Shown: positions 53,807 through 59,796 of the stretch, one piece after another
Position numbering within the stretch: position 1 is the stretch's first letter
Layout: every line of letters begins with the position of its first letter
DNA from: Marine group II euryarchaeote REDSEA-S42_B7
Lineage (GTDB): Archaea; Thermoplasmatota; Poseidoniia; Poseidoniales; Thalassarchaeaceae
DNA length: 59,796 nt
Assembly (NCBI GenBank): GCA_001629255.1
Contig: LURZ01000018.1
Coordinates: forward strand, 33,984 to 93,779
Direction: 5' to 3'
The notes under the pieces: generated by a model
What the model was told of the DNA's origin: nothing
Seen by the model: only the letters and a program-made list of their open reading frames with translations
The model's database searches: none
Position numbers and translations under genes: made by a program

Positions 53807-54822
53807 CCATCCTCAGCGATCGAGCATCCGATCCAAGATATGGCCATAGTGACGAAAGTCAGTGATGCCATCATGAGGTGTACTAATGAGAGGAATTCAA
53901 AGAATCCTTCTTCCAAATCCCAGGATAGAACATAAATCGCCCCAATGGATGTATTGACGAAGAAAAAGAAAGTTGAGCCCCAAATCCAGTTCCTAAGGAC
54001 ATTATTCCCTGACTGCTCGTTGGAAATCGAGTATGATGCGAAAATCAGTGCGATTAGCATCAGACCGACAAACCATCTGTGAATGATCTGCGACTGGGCG
54101 ACAACATCCTCTACTGAATCAATTATTTTCCCATTACACAGAGGCCAGGAATCGGGCAAGCCGTCCACTCCGCATCCGAAATTTGCACCGGGAGTCGTAG
54201 AAACGAAGGTTCCAGAGAAAATTGAGACGAACGCCCCTATTGACAACAATCCTACTCTGACTTTCCATTTCTTAGAGATCGAGTAATCGAACCTTAACCA
54301 CCCAGGAAGCCCATCCTCCGTCCTAGTGAGAGTTAACCACAACCAAAACATGCTCATGGTAAAAGCCAATGCAGAGCTTAGGTGAAGGGCTACGCTCCAA
54401 TGGAGATTGTCCATTTCAACTGTCAGCCACCCAATGCCACCTTGCCAGACAATTAGGACAACAGTCAATGTGGATGCGAACTTGACTTTCTCCTCGCTTC
54501 CTCTCAGCATGTACCAGTTGAGAATAACCAGAGGTCCCAGAACTAGGCCTGCAAGAATCCTGTGCAACCACTCTGTGAATATCTGGAAAGTAGTGTATCT
54601 ATGTCCAGATCCCCTAGAATCCACCTCATCTGGATTCTCAATGTACCAAGCCTCTTGCTCTTCCTCGGAAATATCGAAACCGAAGGTCCCGAAACACAAT
54701 GGCCAATCCGGGCACGACTCTCCTGCATCGTAGATACGAATTAGGCCGCCGAGTCCGATTACTACCACAGTCAGGCCGATCAAACAGGCTGTTAGGCCCC
54801 TAGAGTACTTCCAGTTAGTCAA
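53803..54822 (-). CDS. ctaA: Heme A synthase (CtaA/COX15 family)
   Basis: This 339-aa membrane enzyme oxidises heme O to heme A. The N-terminal signature is GGLIRIYDAGESCPDWPLCFG. Histidines expected to bind heme are in TEWLHRILAGLVLGP, DNLHWSVALHLSSA, IIHRWFVGLML and LVHLMMASLTF. A Cys pair (CGVDG...WPLCNG) sits in an extracytoplasmic loop. About eight helices are seen. It precedes ctaB in the operon. Confidence 0.95.
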   Translation of the reverse strand: MTNWKYSRGLTACLIGLTVVVIGLGGLIRIYDAGESCPDWPLCFGTFGFDISEEEQEAWYIENPDEVDSRGSGHRYTTFQIFTEWLHRILAGLVLGPLVILNWYMLRGSEEKVKFASTLTVVLIVWQGGIGWLTVEMDNLHWSVALHLSSALAFTMSMFWLWLTLTRTEDGLPGWLRFDYSISKKWKVRVGLLSIGAFVSIFSGTFVSTTPGANFGCGVDGLPDSWPLCNGKIIDSVEDVVAQSQIIHRWFVGLMLIALIFASYSISNEQSGNNVLRNWIWGSTFFFFVNTSIGAIYVLSWDLEEGFFEFLSLVHLMMASLTFVTMAISWIGCSIAEDG

Positions 54823-54855
54823 TTGCTATCGCTCCCGGTAAGGGGCCGTAACGCT

Positions 54856-55116
54856 TCATTCTTCCCCGAAGTGAGGGTCAATGTCAATGGGGATCTTGTT
54901 CTGCTCGTACTCCAGTGTGGCTATCTTCATTGGGTCCAGAACGACTTTCTCCTTCGCATCGTCTACACCGTATAGTTGGATCAACTCCCCGCTGTACTTC
55001 TCACGTAGCTCGTCCTCTGTCACGAAAAGAGGGGCTCCCATGCTTATCTGGAGCGCTCGGGCACCGATTATTCTGGCCTTTTCGAAGCGTGTATGAGTGC
55101 GAGCTGGCTCAACCAT
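54856..55116 (-). CDS. rpo6: RNA polymerase subunit Rpo6 (RpoK)
   Basis: This 86-aa omega-like subunit carries the hallmark [21 protein letters not shown], followed by an insert ([17 protein letters not shown]) and the final [19 protein letters not shown]. It helps assemble the RNA polymerase core. TTATTTG (plus strand 55140-55147) lies about 28 nt before the ATG at 55116, fitting a leaderless start. The insert between the two conserved parts is longer than in most short archaeal RpoK proteins (~57 aa). It lies just upstream of ctaA on the same strand. Confidence 0.94.
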   Translation of the reverse strand: MVEPARTHTRFEKARIIGARALQISMGAPLFVTEDELREKYSGELIQLYGVDDAKEKVVLDPMKIATLEYEQNKIPIDIDPHFGEE

Positions 55117-55180
55117 CGAGGCGGTGGACCGGAGACTCCCAAATAAGGTCTATGACTGGTATGGGAGAACCAAAACTTGG

Positions 55181-56341
55181 CTAAGGGCACTCTACCATCA
55201 TTGCTACTGCGTTTCCACCGCCAAGACAAACTGTCACAATCCCCCTCCTAGATTCTCTCCTTCTCATGGCATTAACCAAAGTCATCAGGCACCTAGCCCC
55301 TGTAGCTCCGAGTGGGTGACCGATGGCAATTGCCCCTCCATGCGGGTTGAATGACTCATCGGGAATTCCTAATGAGTCCCTAATCGCGCATGAGGCTGAA
55401 GCGAAGGCCTCGTTATGCTCCAAAATGTCTACATCTTCCAATCTCATACCAGTCATCTTCAACAATTTCTTGACAGTAGGTATCGGCGCGGACATCACTC
55501 TGCTGGACTCCACTCCAGATGTGGCATACTCCACAATTCTTGCCAAGATTGGCCAACCTTCTCTTTTTGCCTTCTCTTCTGAAGCAATCAATACTGCAGA
55601 GGCTCCATCCGAGACTTGACTGGCATTTCCTGCGGTGACTTGACCGTTTTCTGAGAAAACAGTCCTGAGTGATGATAGAATCTTTTCATTCGTCTCTGGA
55701 CGAATGCCTTCATCAATAGAAAGAGAGCCGACAGGAAAAACCTCTTCATTGATCCATCCCTTCTCCCAAGCTTCATTGGCCATGGAGTGTGAGCGGACTG
55801 CGAATTGATCAGATTCTTCTCTGGTAATTCCATGCTCCTCTGCTACCGTCTCCCCTGTATTGCCCATTGACTCTCCAGTGAATGCGTCCTTCAGTCCGTC
55901 TACAATCAGTATAGACTCAAGAGAACCAAATGGGACGTCTTGTCCTTTGGCTACATTCCGAGAAATGTGTGGTGCATTGGTCATTGACTCCATCCCCCCT
56001 ACAATCACAACTTCCGAAACTCCTGCTCTAATCTCTGTGGCAGCAATCATCGCAGCCTTCAGGCTTGAGCCGCACACTTTGTTGATAGTAGTGCAGGGGG
56101 TAGTTACCGGCAAACCCGCTCCTATGGCCACTTGACGAGCCGGTGCCTGCCCGCATCCTGCTTGCAGAACTTGGCCCATGTACAATTGATCCACCACTCC
56201 TTCTACAGGATCTATTCCCGATCTAGTACAGACTTCCTTTACAGCCATGATGCCCAGTTCGACAGCAGTGAACTGTGAAAGCGAACCTCGAAACTTTCCA
56301 ACCGGAGTTCGTGCATAAGCACAGATTACTGGGACGGGCAT
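55181..56341 (-). CDS. Acetyl-CoA acetyltransferase (thiolase)
   Basis: This 386-aa enzyme either condenses two acetyl-CoA or splits beta-ketoacyl-CoA. Active-site parts are TINKVCGSSLKAAMIA (nucleophilic Cys), HGGAIAIGHPLGATGARC (His) and GIVTVCLGGGNAVAM (second Cys). The ATG at 56341 gives the normal N-terminus VICAYARTPVGKFRGSL; an earlier in-frame ATG at 56383 would add 14 unusual residues. It follows the tryptophan dioxygenase gene by about 57 nt on the same strand. Thiolase could serve mevalonate synthesis (archaeal lipids) or fatty- or amino-acid breakdown. Confidence 0.95.
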   Translation of the reverse strand: MPVPVICAYARTPVGKFRGSLSQFTAVELGIMAVKEVCTRSGIDPVEGVVDQLYMGQVLQAGCGQAPARQVAIGAGLPVTTPCTTINKVCGSSLKAAMIAATEIRAGVSEVVIVGGMESMTNAPHISRNVAKGQDVPFGSLESILIVDGLKDAFTGESMGNTGETVAEEHGITREESDQFAVRSHSMANEAWEKGWINEEVFPVGSLSIDEGIRPETNEKILSSLRTVFSENGQVTAGNASQVSDGASAVLIASEEKAKREGWPILARIVEYATSGVESSRVMSAPIPTVKKLLKMTGMRLEDVDILEHNEAFASASCAIRDSLGIPDESFNPHGGAIAIGHPLGATGARCLMTLVNAMRRRESRRGIVTVCLGGGNAVAMMVECP

Positions 56342-56398
56342 GGACCGCCCACTGACGATCTGGACTTCAATGGCACGATGCAATTCTGTCCTCAGAAC

Positions 56399-57481
56399 TC
56401 ACGAATCGAGAGTGTAACCGTAGAATTCTGCGTTAATCAGGTCAGGTCTATTCTGAGGTTTAACGAGTATCGTCCTGACTTCCCACAGGTCCTTGAAAAT
56501 TCGATATCTGGCTGTTGCATCCAAGTAGTCCACTCCGCTTGTCCCACCGGTGCCAGTCCTCTTTCCAATGATTCTCTCTACCATTCGTGCATGGTCGTGC
56601 CTCCACTTTGCCATTGACTCCTCTAACTCGACAAATGCGTCGATGAGCTTTCTCGGCCAGGTAAGAAGTGGCAACTCTCGATATGACTCAATGAAAAGAA
56701 GACCTGCTCTAGATCGACTAATCTCTCCATCAGGAATCAAGAAAGAAATTGCAGACCGATGTGATGAGTCAATTCTTTCTCTCATCCTATCTGCTCCCTC
56801 CATGTCCAAATCGGACATTCTCTCAAAGGCCTCTTGCCCCATCTTTAGATGAGACTCTAGATGCGCCTCCACATATGCCCTCACCACATTTTCGTCATCA
56901 TCACCGTCGAAAGAAGAACCCATGATGGGCGTCCGTTCGATCCATTTGAGGAGCGACTCGAATAGGGAGGATTTCCGCATCTGCTCTTCTAGCCTTTTCA
57001 GTACCTCCTCGTCCTTCCCTCCTCTCTCGGATAGCTTTCTGAATGTCTTAATCGGGTCCATGCCGAACATTCGGTCTTCCGGTTCAAGACCTAGGAGTCC
57101 CTCAAACTCACGCATCTGAAACGACTCGAACCCCGATGCGGTGCCCAATCCGTCTCTGAAGGCTAGGAATCCCTGTGGGGTCAGAGTCTCGAGAACCGTC
57201 CATTGGTTCGCCATTAGTCGAAAAATCTCAGTCGTCCTCTCCAGGTGACTTACGGCCCTTGGAATATCATCCTCAGGAACGGGGACCTGATCCAAAATCT
57301 CTCTGGTTTCTGAGAGTTCTCGTATTATTTGCTTGAACCAGAGCTCGAAAGTCTGGTGAACGATGATGAAATGCATTTCATCTGCAGAAATTCCCCTTTC
57401 TTCTCCCTGCAGTTCCAGTAACTCGTGAAGCCTCAGGTAGTCCCCGTATGTCCAGTTACCGGACTCTCCGTTTCCGCCCAT
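56399..57481 (-). CDS. kynA: Tryptophan 2,3-dioxygenase
   Basis: This heme enzyme opens the indole ring of tryptophan to N-formylkynurenine. Family motifs are YGDYLRLHELLELQGEE, DEMHFIIVHQTFELWFKQII (substrate-binding His, Phe/Tyr and Arg region) and WRHDHARMVERIIGKRTGTG, which has the proximal heme His and glycine-rich segment. Length (360 aa) lies between bacterial (~290) and animal (~400) enzymes. No kynureninase, formamidase or other kyn gene is in the window. The thiolase gene follows on the same strand. TDO is uncommon in archaea, so transfer from bacteria is a likely origin. Confidence 0.94.
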   Translation of the reverse strand: MGGNGESGNWTYGDYLRLHELLELQGEERGISADEMHFIIVHQTFELWFKQIIRELSETREILDQVPVPEDDIPRAVSHLERTTEIFRLMANQWTVLETLTPQGFLAFRDGLGTASGFESFQMREFEGLLGLEPEDRMFGMDPIKTFRKLSERGGKDEEVLKRLEEQMRKSSLFESLLKWIERTPIMGSSFDGDDDENVVRAYVEAHLESHLKMGQEAFERMSDLDMEGADRMRERIDSSHRSAISFLIPDGEISRSRAGLLFIESYRELPLLTWPRKLIDAFVELEESMAKWRHDHARMVERIIGKRTGTGGTSGVDYLDATARYRIFKDLWEVRTILVKPQNRPDLINAEFYGYTLDS

Positions 57482-57557
57482 AGCCCCGCATGAGGCAGCT
57501 CACTTGAAGCGTTGCCGCTGAATTGGAACCACTAAAACGCCCGATTCATTGCGGGGG

Positions 57558-58166
57558 ATGATGCCTGAGCCAATTGGATGGCCGGATGACCCTGATTCCC
57601 CGCCTCCTCTACCTTCCAGCTCATTGTTGGTCGAGGATGGGCTAGAATTGCTTGCTCCCATTGAGGGAGACGCCAGAGAACTCTTCGTTACTGTTGATGA
57701 GAACCGAGAATACCTCAGGGAGTGGCTTCCATGGCTGGATGACGTCAATTCAATGGATGACGAGTTAGCGATGATTCGTCGTATGAGAGATGGCAAGAAC
57801 TTCAACTGGGTTTACTTGATTCGTAAATACGGCGAACTCGTTGGTGTGGTCAGTCTAAATTGGATAGATTGGGACAATAGGAGCTTCGGATTGGGATATT
57901 GGGTTTCAGAGTCCTCATCTGGCAGGGGAATCATTACCAAGTCATGCAGGAGGGTCATAGATCACTGCTTTTTTGATTTGAAACTACATAGATTAGTTAT
58001 CGAGGTTGCAGTGGACAATCATCCTAGTCGAGCAGTAGCAGATAGACTGGGTTTGCGCTTGGAGGGAATTTCAAAGGACAGGGAATGGTTGTATGATCGC
58101 TTCACTGACTCCGTAATGTTCGCAATCACCGCGCCAGAGTGGAATGTCCAGTCAGGGGATAATTAG
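57558..58166 (+). CDS. GNAT-family N-acetyltransferase (RimJ/RimL-like)
   Basis: This 202-aa protein acetylates an amino group, possibly a ribosomal protein N-terminus. The RimJ/L layout is clear: LELLAPIEGDARELFVTVDENREYLREWLPW, YLIRKYGELVGVVSLNWI, LGYWVSESSSGRGIITKSCR (acetyl-CoA loop; the family's Q/R-x-x-G-x-G/A is GRGIIT) and VDNHPSRAVADRLGLRLEG. Tandem ATGs at 57558 and 57561 are the likeliest starts; a TTG at 57549 is also open. It overlaps the convergent NFACT gene by 15 bp. The first 25 residues are proline-rich and not conserved. Confidence 0.88.
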   Translation: MMPEPIGWPDDPDSPPPLPSSSLLVEDGLELLAPIEGDARELFVTVDENREYLREWLPWLDDVNSMDDELAMIRRMRDGKNFNWVYLIRKYGELVGVVSLNWIDWDNRSFGLGYWVSESSSGRGIITKSCRRVIDHCFFDLKLHRLVIEVAVDNHPSRAVADRLGLRLEGISKDREWLYDRFTDSVMFAITAPEWNVQSGDN

Positions 58167-59796
58167 CCCTTTATCATCTACTGAACAGCCCCCCGGCGGA
58201 AGACAGGACAGTACATCTTCCTGGGATAGCCCAGTTGATTTGGAGATCCTATTCGCCAATGCTTCCTTCTTCTCTCTCCCCGGAGATATTGCGGCCCATC
58301 TTTCGCAAATTTCAGAGATGGTACTCGGGACTCCTGTAATCGGCATCGGGACTCCATTCACTACGGCCAATCCTATTGCTACCTCTAGGGGGACATCTTT
58401 GTGCCAGCTTCTCTCCCCTCTTACAACGAAGGAACCCCTCGCTAATGAATCTCCAGTCTCCGTGGTTTTGGAAACCTGGCTGGATCTAGCATGGAACGCA
58501 GTTGCTGCAGCTCCACCGCTCCCCCATGCTCTAGACCAGCAAACAGCCATTTGAGCAGCCTCGGAAATAACTGAATCGTCCAATTCGCGCGCGTCATCCA
58601 AACCCTCTCCCAGTGTCTGGGAAATCTGCATGGAAGCGACTCCCTTGGGAATGAGCCCCTCCTGAGAATCGCTTGGAACCAAGCCGTCCCTGAGCCTTAG
58701 TGAGCATGAGGGAGCACCGTGGAGATCTGCATGGAAGTAGAGGTCACTCTTGGAGAGGTGCTTTCTCACTAGCACGTCGTTTCCTTTTGCATCCTTCCCA
58801 CCGATAATCAGGTGCCCACCAGATAGTATTGCCCAGCGATACTTCTCGAACCAGAATTTCCTAGCTCTCTTCCTACTTTTGAGCTTCCCCGAAGCAGCTT
58901 CCCTCGCCGCCTTCTTGTCTGCAGTTTTCTTCGACCTTTCGGTTTTCTCGAGTGCTTCCAAAGCGCCCTTGGCTTTGTTCTTCTGAGATCGAGCCTCCCC
59001 GAAGTACCTCTGCGCGTTCTGATGCACGGTCTTTGATGCGTCGAGAGTCACACTGGCACCGGGCTCTCCATCCTCATCCGGAAGGAAGGCCACCACTGTG
59101 TGTTTCGCTGGATCCACGCTATCTAGCCACTCAACCTCGTGAGCGATGTCTGCGATGTCCAGCCATCCCCTTTCCTCGACGGCATTGTTTAGTTGGGTTA
59201 GGATGCTGTCAACATGACCCCAGTTATCCTGGATAGACTTCCCTAGCTCCTGGGTTATCGCGGCTCTCTGATTGAACTTCTCAATTGCCTTCCTCTGCTG
59301 AGATGCTCTCCTCGAAAGCTTGGAACTCTCGTCCTCTGCTCTATCGCCCGCTTCTACCAGCTTCTCTTCTTCCCTGCGAATGAATGCTGCAGCGTCATGT
59401 GAGCCGAAAATGAAGTCATATGCATCTGACAACCTAGAAGTCGACTCCCTCATACTTTCGTTCATCGAGGGTAGTTCTATGGGGGAGAATTCGATTATTC
59501 CAGCCGCTGCCGAGTCTCTATCGGACTCGTTCTCTGCCGAGTTCCATGCATCCTTTGAGGCATGGTCGGATAGCCAGATGTTACCTCCCTCCCCCTGATC
59601 CAGATCATCGAGCATCTTGGAGAGAGCGATTTCCAGTGAAGACTTCTGTTCCTCAGTAAGGGAATTGGATTCCGAATCCTCGTCAATTCCAGCCAACGAG
59701 CATACTGCACTTCCATAGATTCTTCCGAGATTCACTCTCGACGCAAGGGTCCTAATTAACGCATGATCGCTGCTAGAGAGAATCTCGTTCAGGGAC
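58152..59796 (-). CDS. NFACT-family protein (RqcH/Rqc2-like), cut by window edge
   Basis: The frame continues past the right end: before the GTG at 59735 it reads DHALIRTLASRVNLGRIYGS, the typical end of the NFACT-N domain. The middle has a long coiled coil (EDESSKLSRRASQQRKAIEKFNQR), then a basic stretch (KLKSRKRARKFWFEKYRW). The NFACT-R domain follows: GGHLIIGGKDAKGNDVLVRKHL and DLYFHADLHGAPSCSLR. NFACT proteins bind stalled large ribosomal subunits and recruit Ala-tRNA for C-terminal tailing of stuck peptides. The visible portion is ~548 codons, so a GTG start at 59735 is unlikely. The N-terminus is outside the window. Confidence 0.92.
   Translation of the reverse strand, partial: SLNEILSSSDHALIRTLASRVNLGRIYGSAVCSLAGIDEDSESNSLTEEQKSSLEIALSKMLDDLDQGEGGNIWLSDHASKDAWNSAENESDRDSAAAGIIEFSPIELPSMNESMRESTSRLSDAYDFIFGSHDAAAFIRREEEKLVEAGDRAEDESSKLSRRASQQRKAIEKFNQRAAITQELGKSIQDNWGHVDSILTQLNNAVEERGWLDIADIAHEVEWLDSVDPAKHTVVAFLPDEDGEPGASVTLDASKTVHQNAQRYFGEARSQKNKAKGALEALEKTERSKKTADKKAAREAASGKLKSRKRARKFWFEKYRWAILSGGHLIIGGKDAKGNDVLVRKHLSKSDLYFHADLHGAPSCSLRLRDGLVPSDSQEGLIPKGVASMQISQTLGEGLDDARELDDSVISEAAQMAVCWSRAWGSGGAAATAFHARSSQVSKTTETGDSLARGSFVVRGERSWHKDVPLEVAIGLAVVNGVPMPITGVPSTISEICERWAAISPGREKKEALANRISKSTGLSQEDVLSCLPPGGCSVDDKGLIIP

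Noticed and set aside
1-59796. Search for insertion sequences, integrases, phage genes and toxin-antitoxin pairs
   Set aside because: No transposase, integrase, phage structural gene or typical toxin-antitoxin pair was recognised; both tRNA genes lack a neighbouring integrase or partial duplicate that would mark an attachment site.

Overview
The window reads as chromosomal DNA of a euryarchaeon. The gene content and style best fit the Thermoplasmatota lineage of marine surface water (Marine Group II / Poseidoniales type); this assignment is inference from content, not a phylogeny. Archaeal markers are Rpo6/RpoK, RadA, a Cdc48/VAT ATPase, Hel308, a Hjc-type resolvase, the KEOPS subunit Cgi121, deoxyhypusine synthase, an MC1-like chromatin protein, PyrI, an archaeal-type initiator tRNA and TATA-like boxes about 25-28 nt ahead of leaderless starts. 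Bacterial-looking genes (uvrB, ccmF, sdhCAB, ctaA/ctaB, tryptophan 2,3-dioxygenase) point to an aerobic, heme-rich, heterotrophic cell. Genes are tightly packed on both strands. No insertion sequence, integrase, phage module or CRISPR array was seen.

Layout. 1-9.0 kb: a minus-strand run ubiD-ubiA-uvrB-dhs (dhs cut by the window edge), divergent from a geranylgeranyl reductase and ccmF; the quinone-type genes sit head to head around an 82-bp promoter region. 9.1-13.5 kb: FKBP isomerase, site-2 protease, a small coiled-coil protein, Hjc, a macro-domain protein, a stand-alone RAM-domain protein and MC1. 13.6-17.2 kb: sdhC-sdhA-sdhB. 17.4-19.1 kb: a 35-residue zinc-ribbon peptide and an aldehyde dehydrogenase split by a frameshifting deletion. 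19.2-26.1 kb: Cdc48, a PRC-barrel protein and a DUF4350/DUF58/polytopic membrane operon. 26.2-28.6 kb: a tRNA thiolation enzyme and pyrB-pyrI. 28.7-36.5 kb: a sugar kinase, two unrecognised surface/membrane proteins, tRNA-Gly(CCC), a 62-residue peptide and a beta-propeller lipoprotein. 36.5-46.4 kb: pyrC, initiator tRNA, radA, pepF, a small zinc protein, cgi121, hel308, a hotdog thioesterase and an AstE-like deacylase. 46.4-59.8 kb: a 1344-residue repeat-rich subtilase, a BASS-family transporter, a LeuA-like synthase, ctaB-ctaA, rpoK, thiolase, tryptophan dioxygenase, a GNAT acetyltransferase and NFACT/RqcH (cut by the window edge).

How it fits together. Quinone synthesis (UbiA/UbiD/GGR), succinate dehydrogenase, cytochrome c assembly (CcmF) and heme O/A synthesis together describe an aerobic respiratory chain. 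PyrB, PyrI and PyrC give three components of de novo pyrimidine synthesis. Secreted or anchored proteins (subtilase, beta-propeller lipoprotein, DUF4350 protein, the 706-residue surface protein) form a large extracellular portion with many acidic, probably calcium-binding motifs. I did not find one clear, undescribed multi-gene system. The best candidates for new biology are the membrane coiled-coil/surface protein pair at 29.7-33.6 kb, the DUF4350/DUF58/7TM operon without a MoxR gene, the repeat-rich subtilase and several very small proteins.
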